This document shows positions 9,716-19,266 of a stretch of 64,000 nt of DNA, piece by piece. This stretch comes from Ferranicluibacter rubi. GTDB lineage: Bacteria > Pseudomonadota > Alphaproteobacteria > Rhizobiales > Rhizobiaceae. Each line of letters opens with the position of its first letter. The stretch's first letter is position 1. The stretch lies in contig NZ_JAANCM010000004.1 of the NCBI RefSeq assembly GCF_011603255.1, positions 248,001 through 312,000 of the forward strand. Direction: 5' to 3'. The translations under genes and the position numbers were made by a program. The notes below the pieces were generated by a model that worked only from the letters and a program-made list of their open reading frames with translations, had not been told where the DNA came from and ran no database searches.

Positions 9716-10104
9716 TCGTTTCAAAAACTCCCTGTTACGCTCCCGGCATGGGCCGGGGTCGGGTCAGTCAGGCCCGGGATGGACGGGCATCCTGCGGGTC
9801 ACTCCTTACTGAAACGCACCAGACGAATTCAAACGCTTCGGCAAACAGATCACACACAAGCAACGGACGTTGCATGGAGACATGAACCGTGACGAAGGAG
9901 AATTTGCTTTCGTGATGGTTTCGGGCACACAAAAGTGCCACGATGTGGATCAGTATCGAGATACTACCACAAAAATCTGCCGAAATCAATGTTTTGCTTA
10001 AGCCACAGGCAAGCGTCGCCGCGTGTCGTTAAAAACGGCGTGCCGGTTTCCCTTGAGGAGACCGTTATCGAATCACACGCTGCGGAGAGCGTGGCTTGGC
10101 GACC
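9716..10104. other. Intergenic region: carD leader and promoter
   Basis: These 389 bp between the fdxA stop and the carD start hold the carD promoter (9961-9989) and a leader of about 240 nt. A small hairpin (GGCAC-N6-GTGCC, 9924-9939) lies near the predicted transcript start. A short open frame beginning with ATG near 9874 and ending at 9768 lies within the leader, but I see nothing that shows it is translated. Confidence 0.6.
9961..9989 (-). promoter_or_regulatory. Predicted sigma-70 promoter of carD
   Basis: On the minus strand TTGATT (9984-9989), a 17-bp spacer and TAGTAT (9961-9966) match housekeeping promoter spacing and sequence well. The predicted start is about 240 nt before the carD ATG. 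Confidence 0.65.
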
Positions 10105-10443
10105 TTAGTCACCTTGACCCGGGTTGGGCGAGAAGAACTTTTCGTACTTCCCCTCGATCCCGTCCATTTCCTTGGCTTCCGGCATCTCGTCGCGCTTGAT
10201 CGTGATGTTCGGCCACTGCGTCGCGAAGTCGGCGTTCACCTTGAGCCACATGTCGAGGCCCGGCTCCGTATCAGGCTTGATCGCGCCAGCCGGACATTCC
10301 GGCTCGCAGACGCCGCAGTCGATGCATTCGTCCGGATGGATGACCAGAAAGTTCTCGCCTTCGTAAAAGCAGTCGACCGGGCACACCTCGACGCAGTCGG
10401 TGTACTTGCAGCGAATGCAATTGTCGGTGACGACGTAGGTCAT
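10105..10443 (-). CDS. fdxA: 7Fe ferredoxin FdxA ([3Fe-4S][4Fe-4S])
   Basis: A 112-residue small electron carrier. The N-terminal cluster region has Cys9, Cys12, Cys17, Cys21 and Cys25, and the second has Cys40, Cys43, Cys46 and Cys50 followed by proline. This is the seven-iron ferredoxin pattern (Azotobacter FdI type), with the C-terminal extension of about 50 residues usual in alphaproteobacteria. The start ATG at 10443 is clear. It lies between carD and an S4-domain gene on the same strand, an order I recall from many rhizobia; the redox partner is unknown. Confidence 0.97.
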   Translation of the reverse strand: MTYVVTDNCIRCKYTDCVEVCPVDCFYEGENFLVIHPDECIDCGVCEPECPAGAIKPDTEPGLDMWLKVNADFATQWPNITIKRDEMPEAKEMDGIEGKYEKFFSPNPGQGD

Positions 10444-10740
10444 GCTCTCACTCCAGTCGGTCTCGTCTCAAACCCGGGCGCTTGGGATGCCTTGGGGTGA
10501 GCGAGGATCATACAGCTTTGGCCCGATGGGCCCGATCTTCAGAAGAACCGCACGGTCCGGTGCCTCGTTGCGCCGGCCCGCAGCCAGGGCCTGCATGAGC
10601 CTTTCGTGGCTTGAGCCCGATCGTCGGGCCGCGGCGCACGTCGCCCTTGGCATTCCCAGGTGTTGTTGCGTGAGGTAACGGCTTTGACCAACCTTTGCAA
10701 GGCTCTTGCGTTCCAATCGGAGGCGCGGAAACGGAGGATT

Positions 10741-11166
10741 TTACTCCTCGCCGCCGATATCCCATCCGTCCTGCAACCGGTCGATCTCCCGGCGCTCGCG
10801 CTTGGTCGGGCGGCCGCTTCCCGGCTCCCGCGTCGCCTGTTCGAAGGGCGTCAGCCGCTCTCCGGGAACCGGCACGGGCGTGAGATCGTCATAGAGCAAC
10901 CGCGCTTCCTCGAAAGGGCCGCGCCGGCTGCCGCCGCTGCGCATGCGCACCGTGACGTCCCGCCGGTCGAGGGACAACATCACCACGTCGCCACCTTTCA
11001 GAGCATGCGAGGGCTGCGTGACACGGTGATCGTTGACGCGAACCTTGCCACCCTCGATCGCCTTCTGGGCGATCGAGCGGGACTTCGTGAGGCGTGTGAA
11101 GAACAGCCACTTGTCGAGGCGTTGGCGGGAGGCAGCCTCTGCTGGCGTGATCTCCTGTTCGGCCAT
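10741..11166 (-). CDS. S4-domain RNA-binding protein (Hsp15-like)
   Basis: A 141-residue protein with an S4 RNA-binding domain over roughly residues 15-75 (RLDKWLFFTRLTKSRSIAQ and GGKVRVNDHRVTQPSHALKGGDVV). The family includes Hsp15, which rescues stalled 50S subunits carrying peptidyl-tRNA. The C-terminal part is basic (GKRERREID-like). The gene begins 14 nt after the helicase gene ends on the same strand, so both are probably one transcript, suggesting a shared role in RNA handling. The exact RNA target is not known. Confidence 0.9.
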   Translation of the reverse strand: MAEQEITPAEAASRQRLDKWLFFTRLTKSRSIAQKAIEGGKVRVNDHRVTQPSHALKGGDVVMLSLDRRDVTVRMRSGGSRRGPFEEARLLYDDLTPVPVPGERLTPFEQATREPGSGRPTKRERREIDRLQDGWDIGGEE

Positions 11167-11180
11167 GACGTCGCGGCTCC

Positions 11181-14100
11181 CTACTTCTTCATCTGCTCCT
11201 TGAGAGCAGCGAGCTTGGCGAAGGGCGAATCCGGATCGATCGGCTTATCCTTGCGCGGCGGGCGGGCCTCGAAGGTGGTGGGAGCCTGCGACTTGCCGTG
11301 GCCGCTGCCGGAGGGCTTGCCCCCCGGCCGGTCGTTGCGATCGCGGCGCTCGCCACGGTCGCCCTTATGATCGGGACGTGCGCCGTCTGCCGGCTTGCCG
11401 TCGCGGCCGCGATTGCGGTCCGGACGTCCACCGTCAGGGCGACCGCCGCCAGCCTTGCGCTCGCCGTCACGCTCGTCGCGACGACCCTGCGGGCGACCCT
11501 CGGCGGGTGCGGTACCGTCGGTCGGTGCGGCTGCTGTCTTGTCCTGGCCGGGACGGTTGCCGCCACGGCGATCGCCATTGCGGGCATCGCGCTGGCCGGG
11601 ACGACGCTCGCCCTGGCGCTGGTTGTCGCTGCGCCCACCCGGACGCCAGAGAAGCACGGGCTTCACTTCGGCCTCGGGAGCCTCGCTTGCCACAGCGTCC
11701 GACGCGTCGGTAGCTGCTGCAATCGGTGCAGGCTCGACTGCCTCTTCAGAAACGGGCGTCTCTTCGGCGGCAGGCGCAACGTCGGTTGCCGACGCATCCG
11801 AAACGGCTTCGGTCTCGGCAGCAGGGACCGCTTCGACAGCCGTCTCCTCGGTCGCGACATCGTCAGCGCTGCCTTCGTCGGAAGCCTCTTCCACTGTCGC
11901 GGTATTGTCCGATGCAGCGGCATCATCCGATACCGCGACATCGCTCGTCTCGGACTCAGCTATCTCGGCGTCGGACGCCACGGTCTCTGCCTTCGGCGCG
12001 GCGTTGCTGGTTGCCGGTGCCTGCGCACCCAGGAACGCTGCGGCTTCCTCCGGCTTCACGCTGTCGGCGCGATAGCCAAGACCCTTCAGGATCTCTTCCA
12101 TATCGTCGGGCGTCGCGCCGAGAATAGACAGCATGGCCGTCGTGGTCGTGAACCGGCGACCGTCATAGGCGCCTTCCGGCCGCACGGTCGTGCCCGGCTT
12201 CCACTGAAGGAGCGGTCGAATGAGATCCGCGAGACGTTCGAGAATGTCGATGCGCACCGCACGCTTGCCGAGGAAACGGAAACCGGCAAGCTTGTAGAAC
12301 ATGCGCTCATAGGACGGATCGGTGACGATCGACGTGCGACCGGCGGCGAGAACCGGAATGAGGTCGCCGTAACCGGGCTTGTCGAGGCCGTCGTTCTTCA
12401 GCGCCCAGAGGAGCGTGATCAGTTCGGCCGGCGCCGGCTTCAGGAGCGCCGGCATGAAGATGTGGTAAGCGCCGAAGCGGATGCCGTGGCGGCGGATGGA
12501 GGCGCGGGCTTCCTGATCGAGCGACTTCACGTCTTCGGCGACGTCGCGCCGGAAGAGGACGCCGAGGCTTTCGACCAGCTGGAAGGCGAGGCCCTTGGCA
12601 AGACCCTGCAGGTCTTCGGCGCGCGACAGGTCGTCGAGCGGCTTCAGGACGGTCGCGATGTGATGATTGACGTAGCGCTCGATGCGGGCGGAGACATGAT
12701 CGCGTGCCGCACCCTGCAGCTGATCGTCGGCCAGCAGGATGACGCGGGGCCGCATGATGTGGTCGCTGGCCGCGAGCCGCGCGACAGGGTCGCCCAGCCA
12801 GCGGACGAGGCCGTCGGACGACAGCGCCAGATCGGCATTGCCGGCAGCGTGCAGACGTGCCGCGCGGGCCTCGAACTCCAGCGCCAGCGCCTTCTGGGCT
12901 GCCCCCTGCACGGCGCGGGCATCCAGCCCGTCCGTCGTGGTGGCCAGCACGAACCGGAAACCGGTGAGTTGTCCCACATGATGTCCTTCCACGAAGACAT
13001 CGCCATTCACACTGATTTCCGCTTCCAGCATCGCATTCTCTCTCAGCCGCTTCATGAGCACAGATGTCCTGCGGTCAACGAACCGTTTCGTCAACCGTTC
13101 ATGTAACGCGTCGGACAATCGATCTTCGATTTCCCGCGTCTTTTCCTGCCAGTGTGTCGGATCGGCAAGCCAACCGGGCCGGTTCGACACATAGGTCCAC
13201 GTTCTGATCTGCGCGATTCGCGCCGACAGCGTGTCGATTTCCCCGTCGGTATGGTCTGCCCGGCGCACCTGCTCGGACATGAAATCCTCGTTGACGGTGC
13301 CACGCCGGACGAGGTCGGAGTAAATATTCGCAATCAGATCGGCATGCTGCGCAGGCGCGATCCGACGGTAATCGGGAAGCGCGCAGGCTTCCCAGAGCTT
13401 TTCCACCGTCCGCGCGTTCGTCGCAAGCGCCTTGACTTCGGGAAGCGTCGTCAGGAATTCGAGCGCCTGCTGATCGACCGCCGGAAGCGCCCGTGTCAGC
13501 CCGTGCACGGCAGGTGGTGCTTCCAGTGTCTTCTTCAGCGTCGCCACCGACGTGAAGTCGAGGGCCTTGGAACGCCATTGCAGGACCCGCACCGGGTCGA
13601 ACTGGTGTTGCTCGATGCGATGGACCAGTTCGTCATCGAACGGCTCCACGCGCGAGGTCACCCCGAATGTCCCGTCCCGCAGATGTCGGCCGGCGCGGCC
13701 TGCGATCTGCGCGAGTTCGCCCGGATTGAGATTGCGGAACTGGTAACCGTCATATTTGCGGTCCTGCGCGAAGGCGACATGGTCCACGTCGAGGTTGAGA
13801 CCCATGCCGATCGCATCGGTCGCCACGAGATATTCGACCTCGCCTTCCTGATAGAGCGCGACCTGCGCATTGCGCGTGCGGGGGCTGAGCGCACCGAGCA
13901 CCACGGCCGCACCGCCGCGCTGGCGACGGATCAACTCCGCGATCGCATAGACCTCGTCGGCCGAGAAGGCGACGATGGCAGAGCGCTGCGGTAGGCGCGT
14001 GATCTTCTTGGAGCCGGCATAGAGCAGTTGCGACAGGCGTGGTCGCTCGACGATGGTGATGCCCGGCAGGAGATGTTCAAGAATCGGCCGCATGGTGGAT

Positions 14101-14495
14101 GCGCCGAGCAGCAGCGTTTCCGACCGTCCGCGCAGATGCATCAGCCGGTCGGTGAAGATGTGGCCGCGCTCGAGATCGCCTGCCAGCTGGACCTCGTCGA
14201 TAGCGACGAAGGCCGCCTTAGTCTCGCGCGGCATCGCCTCGACGGTGCAGACGGAATAGCGGGCGAGATGCGGCGTGATCTTTTCTTCGCCGGTGATGAG
14301 CGCGACATTATGCGCGCCCACCCGCTCAACGACGCGCGTGTAAACTTCGCGGGCGAGAAGACGCAAGGGGAGACCGATGACGCCGGATTCGTGCGCGACC
14401 ATGCGTTCGATCGCATAATGCGTCTTGCCGGTGTTGGTCGGGCCGAGGACCGCGATCACGCCGCGGCCACTCAAGATCATCGGTTGGTCAGGCAC
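11181..14495 (-). CDS. Suv3-like DExH RNA helicase with long disordered tail
   Basis: An 1104-residue superfamily-2 helicase resembling mitochondrial Suv3, the RNA-degradosome helicase. Walker A is GPTNTGKT (18-25), the DEVQ box is 100-103, and motif VI is QIAGRAGRH near residue 268 after DAIGMGLNL. The helicase and helical region ends near residue 820. A tail follows that is acidic and Ala/Glu/Ser-rich to about 945, then basic and Arg/Gly/Asp-rich to about 1065, then a short conserved-looking end (FAKLAALKEQMKK). The start is GTG with AAGG 8 nt upstream; the ATG at codon 6 is an alternative. It is probably cotranscribed with the S4 protein. Rhizobial homologues are often called MgpS or 'helicase-related protein'; I leave the symbol blank. 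Confidence 0.9.
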   Translation of the reverse strand: MPDQPMILSGRGVIAVLGPTNTGKTHYAIERMVAHESGVIGLPLRLLAREVYTRVVERVGAHNVALITGEEKITPHLARYSVCTVEAMPRETKAAFVAIDEVQLAGDLERGHIFTDRLMHLRGRSETLLLGASTMRPILEHLLPGITIVERPRLSQLLYAGSKKITRLPQRSAIVAFSADEVYAIAELIRRQRGGAAVVLGALSPRTRNAQVALYQEGEVEYLVATDAIGMGLNLDVDHVAFAQDRKYDGYQFRNLNPGELAQIAGRAGRHLRDGTFGVTSRVEPFDDELVHRIEQHQFDPVRVLQWRSKALDFTSVATLKKTLEAPPAVHGLTRALPAVDQQALEFLTTLPEVKALATNARTVEKLWEACALPDYRRIAPAQHADLIANIYSDLVRRGTVNEDFMSEQVRRADHTDGEIDTLSARIAQIRTWTYVSNRPGWLADPTHWQEKTREIEDRLSDALHERLTKRFVDRRTSVLMKRLRENAMLEAEISVNGDVFVEGHHVGQLTGFRFVLATTTDGLDARAVQGAAQKALALEFEARAARLHAAGNADLALSSDGLVRWLGDPVARLAASDHIMRPRVILLADDQLQGAARDHVSARIERYVNHHIATVLKPLDDLSRAEDLQGLAKGLAFQLVESLGVLFRRDVAEDVKSLDQEARASIRRHGIRFGAYHIFMPALLKPAPAELITLLWALKNDGLDKPGYGDLIPVLAAGRTSIVTDPSYERMFYKLAGFRFLGKRAVRIDILERLADLIRPLLQWKPGTTVRPEGAYDGRRFTTTTAMLSILGATPDDMEEILKGLGYRADSVKPEEAAAFLGAQAPATSNAAPKAETVASDAEIAESETSDVAVSDDAAASDNTATVEEASDEGSADDVATEETAVEAVPAAETEAVSDASATDVAPAAEETPVSEEAVEPAPIAAATDASDAVASEAPEAEVKPVLLWRPGGRSDNQRQGERRPGQRDARNGDRRGGNRPGQDKTAAAPTDGTAPAEGRPQGRRDERDGERKAGGGRPDGGRPDRNRGRDGKPADGARPDHKGDRGERRDRNDRPGGKPSGSGHGKSQAPTTFEARPPRKDKPIDPDSPFAKLAALKEQMKK

Positions 14496-14653
14496 GTTTC
14501 AGACCTTGCGCATTGTATGGGCGGCAAACGGCAAAGCGTCCGCAGCGCGACACACATGACCACGCGGTGCGGGAAACACAAGGCCACGCCGGCAAAAAGA
14601 CCGACCGTCGCAACGAGAGGAAACCGATTTCTCAGGTGAAGACCCGCAATTCC

Positions 14654-15379
14654 TTAAGCAAAGAACTGCCCGCCATTCGCCGACAGCGTCGATCCGGTGA
14701 TGAACCCGGCATCGTCGGACGCCAGAAACACCACGCAACGCGCAATCTCCTCGGGCTCGCCGAGCCGGCCGACCGGGATCTGCGGAATGATCCGCTCGGC
14801 CAGCACCTTTTCCGGGACTGCGCGCACCATCTCCGTGCCGATATAGCCGGGACAAATGGCGTTGACGGTGATGCCCTTTGCGGCACCTTCCTGCGCGAGC
14901 GCCTTGGTGAAGCCGATGTCTCCGGCCTTGGAGGCGGAATAGTTGACCTGGCCCATCTGGCCCTTCTGCCCGTTGATCGAGGAAATATTGACGACGCGAC
15001 CGAAATTGCGGTCCCGCATGCCCGACCAGACTGGATGCGTCATGTTGAAGAGGCCGTTCAGGTTGACGTTCACGACCTCGTTCCACTGCGACGGCGTCAT
15101 CTTGTGGAACATGGCGTCGCGGGTGATGCCGGCGTTGTTGACCAGAACCTCGACCGGACCGAGCGCTTCCTCGATCGTGGCGGCACCTGCCGCACAGCTT
15201 GCATAGTCCGAGACATCCCACTTGAAGACCGGGATGCCGGTGACGTCGGAGAAGGCCTGCGCCTTTTCCTCGTTGCCGGCATAGTTTGCGGCCACGCGGT
15301 AACCCGCACCCTTGAGCGCAATCGAAATGGCAGCGCCGATGCCGCGCGTTCCACCCGTTACCAAGGCAACCCTGCTCAT
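14654..15379 (-). CDS. phbB: Acetoacetyl-CoA reductase (NADPH)
   Basis: A 241-residue short-chain dehydrogenase that reduces acetoacetyl-CoA to (R)-3-hydroxybutyryl-CoA, the second step of polyhydroxybutyrate (PHB) synthesis. The nucleotide site is VTGGTRGIG (7-15), NNAG is at 81-84 and the catalytic triad is Ser134-Tyr147-Lys151 in YSASK. The PhbB-type FNMTHPVWSGMRDRNFGR and INGQKGQMGQVNYSA segments separate it from FabG. It follows phbA on the same strand, but a terminator-like hairpin lies between them. The start ATG has GGGAGGAC upstream. Confidence 0.96.
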   Translation of the reverse strand: MSRVALVTGGTRGIGAAISIALKGAGYRVAANYAGNEEKAQAFSDVTGIPVFKWDVSDYASCAAGAATIEEALGPVEVLVNNAGITRDAMFHKMTPSQWNEVVNVNLNGLFNMTHPVWSGMRDRNFGRVVNISSINGQKGQMGQVNYSASKAGDIGFTKALAQEGAAKGITVNAICPGYIGTEMVRAVPEKVLAERIIPQIPVGRLGEPEEIARCVVFLASDDAGFITGSTLSANGGQFFA

Positions 15380-15450
15380 GCTCGTCCTCCCTCAATCGTT
15401 CTTTTCTTCAAGGTATTTCGTGTCGTCCCAGCCGACATTGGTGAAAATGA

Positions 15451-15473
15451 AAAGGCCGGCTCAGCGCCGGCCT
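15451..15473 (-). terminator. Terminator-like hairpin between phbA and phbB
   Basis: On the minus strand AGGCCGGC-gctga-GCCGGCCT is followed by TTT C and a further T-rich run. It lies 18 nt past the phbA stop and about 70 nt before phbB, so it can attenuate phbB transcription. Confidence 0.75.
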
Positions 15474-15490
15474 CTGTCCAAGATCCTTCC

Positions 15491-16672
<1,182 letters not shown>

Positions 16673-16895
16673 CACGGTCTCCTCCCTGAGAATGCAATCG
16701 GATCCGGCTGGCGAGACCCCTTGATGAGGCAAGACTGAACGAGGTTCTCGCGCAAGTCAAAGTGTAAGTGGGAGAAAGCTGCACGTCGTTACGCGAGCGT
16801 GATCACTGCAGCGCACAAAGAGATTGTCTTATGGCGCGATTTCCGCATATCCTCATGAAATGCTATAAAAACAGCAATTTGGGGAGGAGACCCTG

Positions 16896-17477
16896 ATGGC
16901 GAAGCAGGATGGGCAGATCGTTATCAAGAAATACGCCAATCGGCGGCTCTACAACACGGGAACGAGCACCTACGTCACGCTCGACGATCTCGCGGTCATG
17001 GTCAAGAAGGGGGAGGAGTTCAACGTTCAGGACGCCAAGAGCGGGGACGACATCACCCATTCCGTCCTGACGCAGATCATCTTCGAGCAGGAAAGCAAGA
17101 CCGGCAATACGCTCCTGCCGATCTCCTTCCTGCGCCAGCTCATCGCCTTCTACGGCGACCAGATGCAGGCGGTCGTGCCGAGCTATCTCGAACATTCCAT
17201 GCAGGCCTTCACCGACCAGCAGGTGCAGATGCGCGAGCAGATCGGCAAGGCCTTCGGCGATACGCCTCTGAGCAAGAACCTTCAGGTGCCGCTGCAACTG
17301 GTCGAGGAACAGGTGAAGCGCAACACCGAGATGTTCCACCAGGCCATGCAAATGTTCTCGCCCTTCATGGCCGCCGCCCCGCAGGCGCGCGAACCGCGCA
17401 AGGCCGAGGCCAAGGACATCGATGAGCTGAAGGAGCAGCTGCGCGCGCTCCAGAGCAAGCTCGAGAACCTGACCTGA
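16896..17477 (+). CDS. phaR: PHB synthesis regulator PhaR
   Basis: A 193-residue regulator that binds both DNA and PHB granules, and represses phasin and other PHB-related genes until polymer is made. The N-terminal DNA-binding region (IKKYANRRLYNT, then STYVTLDDLAVMVKKGEEF) and the central PHB accumulation domain are intact. The C-terminus is a Lys/Glu-rich coiled coil (DELKEQLRALQSKLENL). A strong GGGGAGGAG site precedes the ATG. It faces phbA; a CTGCAG at 16806-16811 fits the TGC-rich sites described for PhaR, but this is weak evidence. Confidence 0.95.
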   Translation: MAKQDGQIVIKKYANRRLYNTGTSTYVTLDDLAVMVKKGEEFNVQDAKSGDDITHSVLTQIIFEQESKTGNTLLPISFLRQLIAFYGDQMQAVVPSYLEHSMQAFTDQQVQMREQIGKAFGDTPLSKNLQVPLQLVEEQVKRNTEMFHQAMQMFSPFMAAAPQAREPRKAEAKDIDELKEQLRALQSKLENLT

Positions 17478-17493
17478 GGTCACGCCTCGTGCC

Positions 17494-17533
17494 GGGACGG
17501 ACAGCGGACCCCGAAGGCCGCCATTTCCGTCCC
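17494..17533. terminator. Possible hairpin between phaR and membrane-protein gene
   Basis: GGGACGGA pairs with TCCGTCCC, with an inner GCGG/CCGC helix. It lies in the 78-bp space between two convergent genes. No T-run is present, so function as a terminator is uncertain. Confidence 0.35.
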
Positions 17534-17555
17534 CTGCACCCGCCTGCCAAAGCCG

Positions 17556-17963
17556 TCAGAGCCCGATCGAGACGTCCCGCCCGGCTGTGCGCATCGAGAT
17601 AGTGAAGCCGGCGATGACGTCGATGAAGCTGATCGCCATCAGGATGAAGAAGACGTCGGTCGCAGCCCCCGCCACAGCCAAGAACTCGATCAGGAAGACG
17701 ATGAAGAGCACCATCGACAGGATGTGATCGACCAACGTCTTGGAACTCGTCCGGGTGGCTTTGAGGATTTCCACGAACAGGAGGACCAGGCTGCCGACGA
17801 TCAGGAGATCACCGACGCTCATGCTCCATGTCGCCCCCGACAGCATCGCGAGGCTCGTCACGGTATCCTCGAACACGGCGACGCCGCCCGCCCCGAGAGC
17901 CCCCGTCATGGCGAGGTTGTAGAGCGCGAACGGCAGGATCAGGAGCGGGATGGAAGCGAGCAT
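17556..17963 (-). CDS. Small four-helix membrane protein, unknown function
   Basis: A 135-residue protein with about four hydrophobic helices (near 2-25, 42-65, 83-102 and 103-122) and a short polar C-terminus. I do not recognise a named family. An AGGAA site lies upstream of the chosen ATG. It sits alone between convergent phaR and rpmF. Proteins of this size and shape occur in rhizobial genomes as conserved inner-membrane proteins; no function can be assigned. Confidence 0.75.
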   Translation of the reverse strand: MLASIPLLILPFALYNLAMTGALGAGGVAVFEDTVTSLAMLSGATWSMSVGDLLIVGSLVLLFVEILKATRTSSKTLVDHILSMVLFIVFLIEFLAVAGAATDVFFILMAISFIDVIAGFTISMRTAGRDVSIGL

Positions 17964-18092
17964 GGCATGGTTCCTGGCTGGCGAAATCGTCTGGCCCTCG
18001 AAAAAGGCGTCGCCTCAGGTATGAACCAGCGATGTGCGCCAATCAAGGCAACGCCCAGCCGACCGGCAAGATACGGCATCATCGAAACGCAG

Positions 18093-18120
18093 AAAAGGCC
18101 GGCGCAATGGCCAGCCTTTT
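18093..18120 (-). terminator. Probable rpmF terminator
   Basis: AAAAGGC and GCCTTTT form the outer stem and GGC/GCC the inner stem around a short loop, with one mismatch. The run of U is on the minus-strand transcript. It lies about 70 nt past the rpmF stop. Confidence 0.6.
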
Positions 18121-18192
18121 CCGTGATCTCGATCTTCTCGACCATCCGTCCGCAACATCGCACAAGGGCGTGCCTGCCGGACGGCAAGACGA

Positions 18193-18375
18193 TCAGCTTG
18201 CCTTCGGTGTCAGAACCTGACGACCGCGGTACATGCCGGTCTTCATGTCGATGTGATGCGGGCGACGCAGTTCACCGGAGTTCTTGTCTTCGATGTAGGT
18301 CGGGATCTTCAGCGCATCAGCAGAACGGCGCATGCCGCGCTTCGACGGGCTCGTTTTTCTCTTAGGAACAGCCAT
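18193..18375 (-). CDS. rpmF: 50S ribosomal protein L32
   Basis: Sixty residues beginning [18 protein letters not shown], the alphaproteobacterial L32 signature. L32 binds the 50S subunit near the peptide exit region. The zinc-binding cysteines found in some L32 proteins are absent, as is usual in this group. An open frame extends upstream but only this part is L32, so the start is at 18375. The gene lies alone between the small membrane protein and a glutathione S-transferase. Confidence 0.98.
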   Translation of the reverse strand: MAVPKRKTSPSKRGMRRSADALKIPTYIEDKNSGELRRPHHIDMKTGMYRGRQVLTPKAS

Positions 18376-18547
18376 TTCAAACACTCCACGTATCGGGGGA
18401 AACCACCAGTCTGCGGACCGTTGAACGGGCCGGGATGAAGGCGTTTCAATCTCGGAATTGGCCGGGCTTATACATGCAGGATGCCATCTTGGCCAGACCC
18501 CACAGGTTTTTTTTGCCCAGGCATTGCGAACTTTCGAAAAGGTGCGC

Positions 18548-19195
18548 TCAGGCTTCGTCTTCCGGCACGATCCAAGTCTCCGCCAGCGCATCGGTCTGCC
18601 AGGCGAGAAAGGCCGGATGCGCCTTGACGGCGGCCATATAGGCGAGCGAAACCGGATCTTGCGTCAGCGCATAGATCTCCAGCCGGTTGACGACCGGTGC
18701 GAACATCGCATCCGCAGCCGTGAACCGGCCGAAGAGGAACGGCCCGCCGGATTTGGCCAGCGCCTGCGCCCAGATTGTCTCGATCCGCGCGACATCCTCC
18801 ATCACGCCTTCGGGCAACGCGATCGCGCCGACCGGCCGGCGAATGTTCATCGGGCAGGCCCCGCGAAGCGCACGGAACCCCGCCAGCATTTCCATCGAGA
18901 TGCTGCGTGCCACGACCCGGTCGACGAGATCCTCGGGCCATAGACCGGCCTCCGGAAAGAGTTCGGCGACATATTCGATGATTGCGAGCGATTCCCACAC
19001 GCGAACCGCACCATGATGCAGCACCGGAACCCGGCCCGTCGGCGAAATCTCCCGGAAACGCGGATTACCGTTCGGAAAATCGAAGGGAATGACGACATCG
19101 GTAAAGGGCACGCCGCAGCCTTTGAGAGCGAGCCACGGCCGTAGCGACCAGGAGGAATAGTTCTTGTTGCCGACGTAAAGGACGAGGTCGCTCAT
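18548..19195 (-). CDS. Glutathione S-transferase family protein
   Basis: A 215-residue protein. The N-terminal thioredoxin-like domain (residues 1-80) carries [13 protein letters not shown] near the active site, then the cis-proline segment GRVPVL and ESLAIIEYV, which bind glutathione. The C-terminal helical domain follows. Family members conjugate or reduce electrophiles with glutathione in the cytoplasm. The catalytic residue is probably Ser or Tyr in NYSSWS, but I cannot say which. It lies downstream of mtgA on the same strand; no pathway partner is evident. Confidence 0.9.
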   Translation of the reverse strand: MSDLVLYVGNKNYSSWSLRPWLALKGCGVPFTDVVIPFDFPNGNPRFREISPTGRVPVLHHGAVRVWESLAIIEYVAELFPEAGLWPEDLVDRVVARSISMEMLAGFRALRGACPMNIRRPVGAIALPEGVMEDVARIETIWAQALAKSGGPFLFGRFTAADAMFAPVVNRLEIYALTQDPVSLAYMAAVKAHPAFLAWQTDALAETWIVPEDEA

Positions 19196-19266
19196 GCTGG
19201 ATCTCCGGTGACGGTCCCGGCGTTAGAGCAGACCCTTCAGAACCCATCCAATCAAACGGCGTGATT

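Noticed and set aside
9143-9724. A TTG start for CarD three codons upstream of the ATG
   Set aside because: The TTG lies only 3 nt from the ribosome site; the ATG at 9715 fits better.
10468-10765. Short overlapping open frames between fdxA and the S4 gene
   Set aside because: Competing frames on both strands without ribosome sites; nothing looks like a protein.
11660-12020. Repeated Ala/Glu codons in the helicase tail as a repeat or CRISPR-like array
   Set aside because: It is an in-frame low-complexity coding region with no fixed unit length.
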